This document shows positions 8,402-16,961 of a DNA stretch of 64,000 nt, piece by piece (position 1 is the stretch's first letter; every line of letters begins with the position of its first letter). The stretch spans positions 1 through 64,000 of the forward strand of contig PHDT01000003.1 in NCBI GenBank assembly GCA_002842695.1. The letters run 5' to 3'. The notes beneath the pieces were generated by a model. The model saw nothing but the letters and a program-made list of their open reading frames with translations, did not search any database and was not told where the DNA came from. This DNA is from Bacteroidetes bacterium HGW-Bacteroidetes-10. Lineage in GTDB: Bacteria; Bacteroidota; Bacteroidia; Bacteroidales; UBA932. The position numbers and the translations under genes were made by a program.

Positions 8402-10708
8402 ATGGGAGAGAATTTAGTAATTGTCGAATCGCCTGCAAAAGCGAAGACTATCGGCAAATTTCTGGGGGATGGATTTACAGTAAAATCAAGTTTCGGACAC
8501 ATCAGGGACCTGCCTTCCAATTCACTCAGCGTGGATCTGGAAAATGGATACGAACCACAATATCTGGTTTCCGACGACAAGAAGAAGATTGTAGCAGAGC
8601 TCAAGTCTCTGGCTAAGGCAGCATCAGTTGTCTGGCTTGCATCCGATGAAGACCGCGAGGGAGAGGCTATTGCATGGCACCTTCGCGAAGCTCTTAAACT
8701 GGACCCGGCCAAAACACGCAGAATTGTATTTCACGAAATCACAAAAGAGGCTATTCAGCACGCTGTTCAGAATCCCAGAGATATTGACATGAACCTTGTG
8801 ATGGCTCAGCAGGCCAGAAGGGTGCTCGACCGCATAGTAGGTTTTCAGCTTTCACCGCTCCTCTGGAAAAAGGTGAGGCCAAAACTCTCTGCCGGCAGGG
8901 TTCAGTCCGTAGCAGTAAGGCTGATTGTTGACCGCGAAAGGGAGATTTCTGCATTTTCTGCAAAATCTCAATATAAAATTGAGGGCATATTCAATCCGGA
9001 AGGGAGCAAAAGCACTGTAAAGGTAAAAGCCGAAATTCCCGAAAGGTTTGAAAGCGGACAAGAGGCTCAGAGTATTCTGGAGGCTTGCCGCGAGGCTCAT
9101 TTTCATATTGGCTCTGTAGAGGAGAAGGATGCTAAAAGAAACCCGTCTCCGCCATTCACCACCTCAACACTGCAGCAGGAGGCATCCAGAAAATTGGGAT
9201 TCTCCCTGAGCCAGACCATGAGAGTGGCACAAACGCTTTATGAATCGGGATACATCACATATATGCGTACAGACTCGGTCAATCTGTCCAAGCTCGCCCT
9301 GGGCGCAGCCAAACAGGTAATTACCGATATGTACGGCAAAGAGTATTCAAAGACAAGACAATTTGCAACCAAAACCAAGGGTGCTCAGGAGGCTCACGAA
9401 GCCATCCGCCCTACATACCTTGCAAATACCGAGATAGAGGGCGGACCTCAGGAAAAGAAGCTGTATGCTCTTATCTGGAAAAGAACAGTTGCATCTCAGA
9501 TGGCAGAGGCAACAATTGGCAGAACAGAGATTACAATTGAATCTGAAAAACTCAGCCATAAATTCCTTGCCACTGCAGACAGAATCAAATTTGACGGTTT
9601 TCTTAAGGTTTATGCCGAATCAAGTGACGACGACCAGGACGAGGAGGAGACACTCCTTAACCTGCCTGAACTCAGGGAGGGACAACTGATGCACCGTCAA
9701 AAGGTTACAGCAACAGAAAAGTATACTCAAAAACCTCCAAGATATTCAGAGGCCAGCCTAGTTAAAAAGCTTGAAGAGCTTGGAATAGGAAGACCTTCAA
9801 CATATGCTCCTACAATTTCCACAATTGTTCAGAGGGGTTATGTTGTGAAGGACACCCGCCCGGGAACAGAACGCCAGTTTAACACATACACTCTTGAGAA
9901 GAGTGATGTCAAACATACTTTACACAAGGAGATCTGGGGTTCAGAAAAGAACAAGCTGTTTCCGGAAGATATCGGAATGCTCGTTAATGACTTTCTTGTT
10001 GACAACTTCGACACTGTTGTAGACTTTGGCTTCACTGCTAAGGTTGAGGAGCAGTTTGACACTGTTGCAGAGGGAAAACTTAAGTGGAATGTTGTTATTG
10101 ACGATTTTTTCAAACCATTCAGCAAAAAGGTTGAAGAGACACTTTTAGGATCGCGCCCTTCAAATGCTGAGAGAGTTCTGGGATCTGACCCTGCAACCGG
10201 TAAAGTTGTCCTGGTAAGACTGGGAAGGTTTGGTCCCCTTGCACAGATTGGCGACAGTGAAGATCCTGAAAAGAGGTTTGTGAGCCTTGCCAAGGGACAA
10301 CTTCTCGAGACAATTACCCTTGCAGAGGCCCTTCAGCTTTTTGCACTGCCTCGTAAGGTTGGCGAATACAACGGCCATGAAATCATTGCCTCTTCCGGAA
10401 GGTTCGGTCCGTATGTAAAGTACAACGGAAAGTTTATATCCATAGGAAAAGATCTCAGCCCATATACAATTGACCTGGAGACATCCGTAAGAATCATCGA
10501 GGAGAACTCAAAAAAAGAGGAACAGAGACTAATAAAGAGTTTCGAAGGAGAAGACATTGAGATTCTCAACGGAAGATTTGGAGCCTATATCAAGAAAGGG
10601 AAGAACAACTATAAAATCCCAAAGGGAACAGACCCTGCCTCACTGGAACTGGATGCCGTGAAAAAGATAATTGAGGAGACTCCGGAAAAGCCCAGAAAAA
10701 AGCGATAA
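8402..10708 (+). CDS. topA: DNA topoisomerase I
   Basis: Type IA topoisomerase, 768 residues, relaxes negative supercoils through a transient tyrosine-DNA link. The N-terminal TOPRIM domain begins at once (LVIVESPAKAKTIGKFLG) and carries DEDREGEAIAWHL. The active-site tyrosine is in YITYMRTDSV. The C-terminal part has repeated topoisomerase C-terminal blocks (RFGPYVKYNGKFISIGK, RFGAYIKKGKNNYKIPKG) and no cysteine zinc fingers, as usual in Bacteroidota. The frame is open upstream to a TTG at 8372, but MGENLVIVES from ATG 8402 fits the family start. Followed after 16 nt by the arginase-fold gene, probably co-transcribed. Confidence 0.96.
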   Translation: MGENLVIVESPAKAKTIGKFLGDGFTVKSSFGHIRDLPSNSLSVDLENGYEPQYLVSDDKKKIVAELKSLAKAASVVWLASDEDREGEAIAWHLREALKLDPAKTRRIVFHEITKEAIQHAVQNPRDIDMNLVMAQQARRVLDRIVGFQLSPLLWKKVRPKLSAGRVQSVAVRLIVDREREISAFSAKSQYKIEGIFNPEGSKSTVKVKAEIPERFESGQEAQSILEACREAHFHIGSVEEKDAKRNPSPPFTTSTLQQEASRKLGFSLSQTMRVAQTLYESGYITYMRTDSVNLSKLALGAAKQVITDMYGKEYSKTRQFATKTKGAQEAHEAIRPTYLANTEIEGGPQEKKLYALIWKRTVASQMAEATIGRTEITIESEKLSHKFLATADRIKFDGFLKVYAESSDDDQDEEETLLNLPELREGQLMHRQKVTATEKYTQKPPRYSEASLVKKLEELGIGRPSTYAPTISTIVQRGYVVKDTRPGTERQFNTYTLEKSDVKHTLHKEIWGSEKNKLFPEDIGMLVNDFLVDNFDTVVDFGFTAKVEEQFDTVAEGKLKWNVVIDDFFKPFSKKVEETLLGSRPSNAERVLGSDPATGKVVLVRLGRFGPLAQIGDSEDPEKRFVSLAKGQLLETITLAEALQLFALPRKVGEYNGHEIIASSGRFGPYVKYNGKFISIGKDLSPYTIDLETSVRIIEENSKKEEQRLIKSFEGEDIEILNGRFGAYIKKGKNNYKIPKGTDPASLELDAVKKIIEETPEKPRKKR

Positions 10709-10724
10709 TTCGTAATACTGAAAT

Positions 10725-11726
10725 ATGAAAGCGAATAATTCCAATTTCGAAGCATTACCAGTTGCTGCTTTGAGTGACATCACCACTGGCGGTGCCATGG
10801 CGGTGATCATTAACACAACCGGTGAGGGGAGTATTTTTAAGGCACTTCAGAATCTTTACTGCCACTCGCACTTCAAGGTTTACTATATCGAACCGGGTGT
10901 TAACCAGCTCCGTAAAACACTTGAACTTTGCAGTTCAATTGGACTCAGAAGCATCGTTCTTACTGGCAGCGAGCTGCCAAAAATTGCAACTTTTGCTCCG
11001 GAATCTGAATATTCTGCCACTCTTATTTCTGCCGGCAGTGACTTTCCCGAGAACAATATCCTGGATTATATCCTCTCAGACGAAAAGGCAACAAGCTTTT
11101 CGCATGTGGGGTATCAGATTTACAAATATCACCCGGGAATACTTTCATCACTCAGGGAGAAATTCTTTGAGGAGATGAGACTGGGCAGCCTGAGGGGCAA
11201 TATTGGTAATTGTGAGCCTCTTATGAGGAATTCCACTCACTTTTATTTGGATATGCGCTCAGTAAGGATCGCAGACTTTCCTGACAATAGTGAACAGTCT
11301 CCTAACGGCCTGTATGCAGAAGAGTTATGTCAGTTTTCCAGATACATTGGGATGGGACAGCGTTTCAAAACGATGTTTTTGTTTGGTTATGCTCCAAAAA
11401 GCAAATTTAAGTCTCCATCAATGCAGTTGACCGCAGAGGTCTTGTGGCACCTCTTTGAGGCAATGGCAGCAAGCATTTCCGAGGATCCGGGCATTACAGT
11501 TCCGGAGGAGATGTTTAACAAGAAAATTGTAAGTATGGGACAAGACGGACAGGAATTGGTATTTATTTCAAGCAGTACGACCGGAAGATGGTGGATGGTT
11601 GTTCCGGATGTAAAAAATGATAAAAGTCAATATATTGCATGTTCTTATTCAGATTATCTGACGGCATATTCGGGTGAAATTCCATTAAGATGGCTTTTCT
11701 TTTATCAGAAAATAAATCCTGTTTAA
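10725..11726 (+). CDS. Degenerate arginase/ureohydrolase-fold protein
   Basis: Protein of 333 residues that I place, with moderate confidence, in the ureohydrolase (arginase/formimidoylglutamase) fold as a diverged member. Support: the LDMRSVRIADFPD segment followed by SPNGLYAEELCQFSRYIG resembles the family pattern of a strand with metal aspartates followed by P-x-GL-x-x-E. The canonical metal ligands (GGDHS, HxDxHxD, SFDxDxxDP) are not recognisable: the matching positions read LTGSELP, ISAGSDF and YLDMRSV. It is therefore probably not an active Mn-dependent hydrolase. It follows topA by 16 nt and precedes an Lrp regulator. Role unknown. Confidence 0.6.
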   Translation: MKANNSNFEALPVAALSDITTGGAMAVIINTTGEGSIFKALQNLYCHSHFKVYYIEPGVNQLRKTLELCSSIGLRSIVLTGSELPKIATFAPESEYSATLISAGSDFPENNILDYILSDEKATSFSHVGYQIYKYHPGILSSLREKFFEEMRLGSLRGNIGNCEPLMRNSTHFYLDMRSVRIADFPDNSEQSPNGLYAEELCQFSRYIGMGQRFKTMFLFGYAPKSKFKSPSMQLTAEVLWHLFEAMAASISEDPGITVPEEMFNKKIVSMGQDGQELVFISSSTTGRWWMVVPDVKNDKSQYIACSYSDYLTAYSGEIPLRWLFFYQKINPV

Positions 11727-11740
11727 TTATAATTTATTAT

Positions 11741-11748
11741 TATATTTG
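11741..11748 (+). promoter_or_regulatory. Putative -7 box for the Lrp-type regulator
   Basis: TATATTTG matches TAnnTTTG and ends 27 nt before the ATG. The -33 position is not convincing. Confidence 0.35.
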
Positions 11749-11775
11749 TGTGTTTAGATAACAAATATAACTCTT

Positions 11776-12273
11776 ATGCCTAAATATCAAATTGATCAGA
11801 TTGATCAGAAAATCTTATCATTTCTTGTAAAAAACGCAAGAATGCCATTTCTTGAAATAGCCCGTGAGTGCGGCGTTTCAGGTGCGGCGATTCACCAGCG
11901 GGTGAAAAAGATGGAGAATCTTGGAATTATTACCGGATCTCGTCTTCTTGTAAAGCCACAAACCCTCGGATTGAATGTTTGTGCTTTTGTGGGAGTAAGT
12001 CTCGCTCAGGCTAATCATTATCCTCAGGTTATCGAGGCTCTGAAAAATATCTCAGAGGTTGTAGAATGCCACTTTGTTACCGGCAAACACGCCCTTATGC
12101 TTAAGATCTACTGCCAGAATCATGACCACCTGATGGAAATTCTCATTAACACAATCCAGAACATTCCTTCAGTTGAACAGACAGAGACATTTATCTCTCT
12201 TGATCAGGCAATCGAAAGGCAGGTTTGGGTAAAAGATTTCCCGCAAAAAGGAAGCTCGCTTAAAAAGAAGTAA
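11776..12273 (+). CDS. Lrp/AsnC family transcriptional regulator
   Basis: DNA-binding regulator of 165 residues that senses amino acids or related metabolites. The N-terminal winged helix-turn-helix spans about residues 8-55 (DQKILSFLVKNARMPF, then ARECGVSGAAIHQRVKKMENLGII). A C-terminal RAM/ACT-like ligand-binding domain follows (VGVSLAQANHYPQVIEAL, VVECHFVTGKHALMLKIYCQNHDHL). It is a stand-alone gene with its own likely promoter. Its last 14 nt overlap the 3' end of convergent ispD. The target is not evident from the neighbours. Confidence 0.92.
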   Translation: MPKYQIDQIDQKILSFLVKNARMPFLEIARECGVSGAAIHQRVKKMENLGIITGSRLLVKPQTLGLNVCAFVGVSLAQANHYPQVIEALKNISEVVECHFVTGKHALMLKIYCQNHDHLMEILINTIQNIPSVEQTETFISLDQAIERQVWVKDFPQKGSSLKKK

Positions 12274-12934
12274 GCAGAGCCTGAGCCAGAACCATATCCT
12301 CCGGTTTTGTTATTTTGATGTTTGCCGCAAGACCGTCGGCAAAAAATATCTTTTCACCAATGCTTTCAACAACAGAAGCGTCGTCGGTAAAATCCGGCGA
12401 ATACGCTTTGTTGTATGCATTTAACAGCAAATCCGACCGGAATACCTGCGGTGTCTGCACAGCAATATAATTATCCCTGTTAACCGGATGGCTTCCGTTC
12501 TCATCGATCATTCGCAGTGAATCTGAAACCTTCATTACCGGAATAACAGCGCCTTTCTCCTCTGCCATTAAATAAAGATTCTCAATAAAATCCTTTGATG
12601 CAAAGGGCCTTACTCCATCATGCACAGCTACAAGAGCACCCGGCTCAACATATTTAAGTGCATTTTTCACAGAGTGAAATCTTGTAATCCCCCCTGTAAC
12701 CAGAGTGTGTCTGAACATTAGTTTTCTCTCCCTGCAAAGCTCCTTCCAGTGATCCCTCAGTACCGCGGGAACAACTATGATAAGTTCTGCAGATGGAGTC
12801 AATGTCAGAAATGTCTCTACAGTCCGCAGCAGGATTGGTTTATCCCCCAGCATCATAAACTGTTTTGCAATGCTGCCCCCCATTCTGGTTCCGGAGCCTC
12901 CTGCAACTATAACTGCGTATCGTTTAAGGGCCAT
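12260..12934 (-). CDS. ispD: 2-C-methyl-D-erythritol 4-phosphate cytidylyltransferase
   Basis: Third step of the non-mevalonate isoprenoid pathway: transfers CMP from CTP to MEP. At 224 residues the length is normal. The nucleotide-binding loop AGGSGTRMGGSIAKQFM lies at the N-terminus, AVHDGVRPF in the middle, and NRDNYIAVQTPQVFR with FTDDASVVE further on, all diagnostic. Convergent with the Lrp gene (14-nt overlap) and divergent from purH. A TAATTTTG -7 box precedes it at 12959-12966. Confidence 0.95.
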   Translation of the reverse strand: MALKRYAVIVAGGSGTRMGGSIAKQFMMLGDKPILLRTVETFLTLTPSAELIIVVPAVLRDHWKELCRERKLMFRHTLVTGGITRFHSVKNALKYVEPGALVAVHDGVRPFASKDFIENLYLMAEEKGAVIPVMKVSDSLRMIDENGSHPVNRDNYIAVQTPQVFRSDLLLNAYNKAYSPDFTDDASVVESIGEKIFFADGLAANIKITKPEDMVLAQALLTSF

Positions 12935-12958
12935 AAATTCTATTGTTATTTATGATGG

Positions 12959-12997
12959 CAAAATTAACTATTAATTGGTTAAAATTTCGTAGTTTTG
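12959..12997. promoter_or_regulatory. Divergent ispD/purH promoter region
   Basis: Minus-strand TAATTTTG (12959-12966) faces ispD and plus-strand TAGTTTTG (12990-12997) faces purH. Both match TAnnTTTG. The purH box ends 16 nt before its ATG. The -33 elements are poor for both. Confidence 0.4.
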
Positions 12998-13013
12998 TAT
13001 CTATTTCGTAACT

Positions 13014-14537
13014 ATGGAACAAAGAACAATCAAACGCGCATTAATCTCTGTATATCACAAAGATGGAATTGAAGAAATAGCCCGTAAACTCGTTGCAGGC
13101 GGCACAGAACTACTCTCTACCGGCGGAACATACGATTTTATCAAAGGGCTTGGTCTTCCGGTAAGAACTGTTGAAGATGTAACCGGATACCCTTCTATCC
13201 TTGGTGGAAGAGTAAAGACCCTGCACCCGAAAGTTTTCGGCGGAATCCTTCACAGAAGGGAGAATGAAACAGATATTCGTCAAATCGGAGAGTATGATAT
13301 TCCCGGAATTGACCTTGTAATTGTAGATCTATATCCTTTCAGTAAATATGTAGACTCATCTGCTTCTCACGAAGAGATCATCGAAAAGATTGACATTGGC
13401 GGTATTTCCCTTATCAGGGCTGCTGCCAAAAATTACAGGGATGTGCTGATAGTTGCCTCTATGGAGCAGTACCCGGCACTTATTGAGCTTTTGGACAGGA
13501 GTGGAACAAAATCTTCAATTGAAGAGAGAAGAAGATTTGCCGCACTTGCTTTTTCTGTAAGCTCCGGTTACGATACAGCTATTTTCAAATACTTTAACCA
13601 GGAGGAGAAAATTGACGCTTTCCGCGAAAGTTTTCTAAATGCAAAGGAGCTTCGCTACGGAGAAAATCCTCACCAGAAAGCTCTCTATTACGGTGCAGAA
13701 GATTCGCTTCCCGAGCAGATCTGGGGAAAAGAAATTTCATATAACAACTTGCTTGATATCGAGGCTGCAATTGAACTTATTGGCGATTTTAATGAGCCCA
13801 CAGTTGCTATACTAAAGCACAACAACGCATGCGGATGTGCGTCAAGAGATAAGATTGCGGCAGCATGGGAGGCAGCACTTGCCTGCGATCCTCTGTCGGC
13901 ATTTGGAGGAATTATTATATCAAACCGGGAAGTTGACAAGGAGTCGGCAACCGGAATGAACACAATATTCTTTGAGGTCGTAATAGCACCATCTTATACA
14001 GATGAGGCTCTGGAAATTCTCAAGGAGAAGAAAAACAGAATTATACTAATCAATAAGAAAGAGAGGCGAACAGGAACAAAATTCAGATCGCTCCTTGGGG
14101 GAGCGCTTGTACAGGAGAGGGATACAGCTGTTGAGAATGCCGCAGAGCACGAAGTAGTGACAAAATCGGTACCAAAATCAACAGAACTTGACGACCTCAC
14201 ATTCGCCAACAAACTGGTAAAACACTCTAAGTCTAACTCAATAGTGCTGGCCAAAAACAACACACTCCTGGCGAGTGGTGTTGGTCAGACATCAAGAGTG
14301 GATGCACTTCGTCAGGCAATAACCAAGGCAGAAGGATTCGGGTTTGACCTCTCCGGAGCGGTTATGGCATCAGATGCATTTTTCCCGTTTGCAGATTCAA
14401 TTGAAATTGCCCACCAGGCCGGTATAACCTCTGTAATACAACCGGGCGGTTCGGTAAGGGATAAAGACACCATAGAATATTGCGATCTGAACGGAATATC
14501 GATGGTATTCACAAGGACAAGACACTTTAAACACTGA
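13014..14537 (+). CDS. purH: Bifunctional AICAR formyltransferase / IMP cyclohydrolase
   Basis: Last two steps of de novo IMP synthesis, cytoplasmic, 507 residues. The N-terminal MGS-like cyclohydrolase domain (RALISVYHKDGIEEIAR, LLSTGGTYDFI, GGRVKTLHPKVFGGIL) is followed by the formyltransferase domain (LRYGENPHQKALYY, LKHNNACGCA, SDAFFPFADSIEIA, QPGGSVRD). mreB follows 17 nt downstream in the same direction, so purH may head the mre transcript, as is common in this phylum. Confidence 0.97.
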   Translation: MEQRTIKRALISVYHKDGIEEIARKLVAGGTELLSTGGTYDFIKGLGLPVRTVEDVTGYPSILGGRVKTLHPKVFGGILHRRENETDIRQIGEYDIPGIDLVIVDLYPFSKYVDSSASHEEIIEKIDIGGISLIRAAAKNYRDVLIVASMEQYPALIELLDRSGTKSSIEERRRFAALAFSVSSGYDTAIFKYFNQEEKIDAFRESFLNAKELRYGENPHQKALYYGAEDSLPEQIWGKEISYNNLLDIEAAIELIGDFNEPTVAILKHNNACGCASRDKIAAAWEAALACDPLSAFGGIIISNREVDKESATGMNTIFFEVVIAPSYTDEALEILKEKKNRIILINKKERRTGTKFRSLLGGALVQERDTAVENAAEHEVVTKSVPKSTELDDLTFANKLVKHSKSNSIVLAKNNTLLASGVGQTSRVDALRQAITKAEGFGFDLSGAVMASDAFFPFADSIEIAHQAGITSVIQPGGSVRDKDTIEYCDLNGISMVFTRTRHFKH

Positions 14538-14554
14538 CAATATATAAATAGAAT

Positions 14555-15574
14555 ATGGCATTTTCATTTTTAACACAGGAACTGGCCATTGACCTGGGAA
14601 CAGCCAATACAATTATACTCATGAACGGCAAGGTTGTCGTTGACGAGCCTTCAATTGTGGCTATAGACCAGAACACAGGCAAGCCGATCGCATTCGGTCA
14701 GAAGGCGAGAATGATGCACGGCAAGACACATGCAAACATCAAAACAGTAAGACCGCTGAGAGATGGAGTTATTGCAGACTTCAACGCAGCAGAGGCAATG
14801 ATTCGCGGTTTCATCAAGATGATAAACTACCGCAACTCTTTTTTCACCCCGAGTCTTCGTATGGTGGTTTGTATCCCTTCAGGCAGTACTGAGGTTGAGA
14901 TTCGTGCGGTTCGCGACTCGTCTGAGCATGCAGGAGGCAGAGACGTATATTTGATATATGAACCTATGGCCGCTGCCATTGGTATCGGGCTCGATGTTGA
15001 GGCACCTTCAGGAAACATGGTTGTAGATATTGGAGGAGGTACCACTGAAATTGCAGTTATCTCCCTGGGAGGTATTGTGTTTAATCAGAGTATCCGCGTA
15101 GCAGGTGATGTGTTTACAAATGAAATTCAGCAATATATGCGTCAGCAGCACAACATCAAGATAGGAGAGCTCACTGCCGAGGATATTAAAATCCGCGTAG
15201 GTGCTGCCCTCTCTGAACTGGATGAGTATCCTGAGCCATATGTTGTAAGAGGTCCAAACCTCATGACAGCACACCCTGTGGAGGTAAGTGTGACCAGTCA
15301 GGAGATTGCCCACTGTATTGACAAGTCTCTCGCAAAAATTGAGGCTGCAGTTATTTCGGTGCTTGAGCAGACTCCTCCTGAGCTTTATGCCGACATCGTT
15401 CAGAAAGGTATCTTCCTTACCGGTGGTGGCGCTCTGCTCAGAGGGCTTGACAAGAGACTCACAGACAAGATTAATATCAAGTTTCATGTATCTGATGACC
15501 CTCTTCACGCTGTTGCAAGAGGAACAAGTATTGCTCTTAAGAACTGTGACAAGTTGCCGTACCTAATCCGCTAA
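14555..15574 (+). CDS. mreB: Rod shape-determining actin homologue MreB
   Basis: Actin-like ATPase of 339 residues that polymerises under the membrane and positions the elongation machinery. Phosphate-1 (AIDLGTANTIILM), phosphate-2 (MVVDIGGGTTEIAVISLGG) and adenosine (GIFLTGGGALLRGLDKRL) motifs are all present. First of five consecutive elongasome genes; mreC follows after 3 nt. Confidence 0.97.
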   Translation: MAFSFLTQELAIDLGTANTIILMNGKVVVDEPSIVAIDQNTGKPIAFGQKARMMHGKTHANIKTVRPLRDGVIADFNAAEAMIRGFIKMINYRNSFFTPSLRMVVCIPSGSTEVEIRAVRDSSEHAGGRDVYLIYEPMAAAIGIGLDVEAPSGNMVVDIGGGTTEIAVISLGGIVFNQSIRVAGDVFTNEIQQYMRQQHNIKIGELTAEDIKIRVGAALSELDEYPEPYVVRGPNLMTAHPVEVSVTSQEIAHCIDKSLAKIEAAVISVLEQTPPELYADIVQKGIFLTGGGALLRGLDKRLTDKINIKFHVSDDPLHAVARGTSIALKNCDKLPYLIR

Positions 15575-15577
15575 GAG

Positions 15578-16453
15578 ATGGCTAAAAGAAGGTCTCCGAA
15601 CCTGGACAGGCTTATAGCGCTGCTGCTCTTTATTGTACTGGAAATTTTCTCTTTGGTCATGGTATCAAACAGTACATTCTTCCAGCAAATAAAGATTGGC
15701 GGCATCTATATGGATATCAGGGGATCTTTGAGCAGGGCTGTGGCCGATGCCAAATATTACACAAGCCTCCGCGGAGTAAACCGGGAGCTGGCAGAGGAGA
15801 ACCTCAGACTGCAAAACGAGCTTGAAAAATTCAGGGCATTCGCCGAGGTAAGTGAACATGCGGCCGATACTGCTGCAGTAGATTCTGTGCGGGGGGTGGG
15901 GATTAACATCCCCGACTCTCTGGTACAGTTTGAATATATTCCTGCGAGAATTGTTGCAAACAGCACCAATAACAAGCACAACTTCATAATCATAAACAGA
16001 GGTACAAGAAGCGGTATCCGGAAGGATATGGGAGTTATCTCTCCCGGTGGTGTTGTTGGTATTGTCAGCCAGGTTTCTGAGAGGTATGCATATGTGATCT
16101 CTCTTCTTAATATAAACCAAAGTGTAAGTGCCAAGATTGGCAAAAGCGGGGCATTCGGCCCGCTTATCTGGGACGGAAAAGATGCAAGGACAGCTGTTCT
16201 TACTGAGATTCCCCAGCACATAAAGTTTATGGTGGGGGATACTGTCTATACAAGCGGATTCTCAACTTTATTCCCGGAAAATATCCCAATAGGCACAGCA
16301 GGAAAATCAAAAATAATAAGAGGAACTCACCACGAAATAAGGGTAAGGCTCTTTCAGGATTTCAGAACCCTGCGGTTTGTAAGGGTAGTATCCAACAAAC
16401 ATGCGCAGGAGCTAAACAACTTAAGCAGACAGTATGAAACAAGGAGTAAGTAA
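15578..16453 (+). CDS. mreC: Rod shape-determining protein MreC
   Basis: Bitopic membrane scaffold of the elongasome, 291 residues: one N-terminal helix (about 10-30), a periplasmic coiled coil (NRELAEENLRLQNELEKFRAF), then the paired beta-barrel domain (IINRGTRSGIRKDMGVISPGGVVGIV, VGDTVYTSGFSTLFPENIPIGTA). Lies 3 nt after mreB; its last 20 nt overlap the start of mreD, implying translational coupling. Confidence 0.95.
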   Translation: MAKRRSPNLDRLIALLLFIVLEIFSLVMVSNSTFFQQIKIGGIYMDIRGSLSRAVADAKYYTSLRGVNRELAEENLRLQNELEKFRAFAEVSEHAADTAAVDSVRGVGINIPDSLVQFEYIPARIVANSTNNKHNFIIINRGTRSGIRKDMGVISPGGVVGIVSQVSERYAYVISLLNINQSVSAKIGKSGAFGPLIWDGKDARTAVLTEIPQHIKFMVGDTVYTSGFSTLFPENIPIGTAGKSKIIRGTHHEIRVRLFQDFRTLRFVRVVSNKHAQELNNLSRQYETRSK

Positions 16454-16949
16454 TACCATTTTGTTTGTCAGCTTTCTGATAGCACAGCTGCTCATATCCA
16501 ATTTCATAGATTTTGGGCCCATGCTTTTCATTGTGATTTACCCGCTCTTCATTTTAACACTTCCCGTTAGTTTCTCACCGGTAGTCGTTCTGATGTGGGC
16601 ATTCGGGATGGGACTGGGAACCGACCTTCTCTACAACGGCATGGCCGGACTGAACTCGGCATCCCTTGTTATGATGGCATTCCTTCGCGAGCCGGTACTC
16701 AGCCTTATTATCCGCAAGGGGGAGCTTGAGAGTGAAATCAGGCCCGGAATGGCAGAGATGGGCTTTCGCAGATTTCTGCTTTATGCAGGCATACTCCTTG
16801 CAATTCAGCATATCTCTGTTGTTTTTATCGAGAGCTTCTCTCTCAGTTACTTTATTGGCAACCTGCCAAGGCTTCTTTTCAGTTTCACTGTAAACATGCT
16901 GTTGCTTATACTGCTTGAATTTGGCATTTTTTATAAAAACTGGAGATAA
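16434..16949 (+). CDS. mreD: Rod shape-determining membrane protein MreD
   Basis: Small multi-spanning inner-membrane component of the elongasome, 171 residues with about five hydrophobic segments. Sequence similarity in this family is low; position between mreC and mrdA plus topology supports the call. The DLLYNGMAGLNSASLVMMAFLR stretch is typical of the family. It starts 20 nt inside mreC. Confidence 0.88.
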   Translation: MKQGVSNTILFVSFLIAQLLISNFIDFGPMLFIVIYPLFILTLPVSFSPVVVLMWAFGMGLGTDLLYNGMAGLNSASLVMMAFLREPVLSLIIRKGELESEIRPGMAEMGFRRFLLYAGILLAIQHISVVFIESFSLSYFIGNLPRLLFSFTVNMLLLILLEFGIFYKNWR

Positions 16950-16961
16950 TCTTTCACAGTT

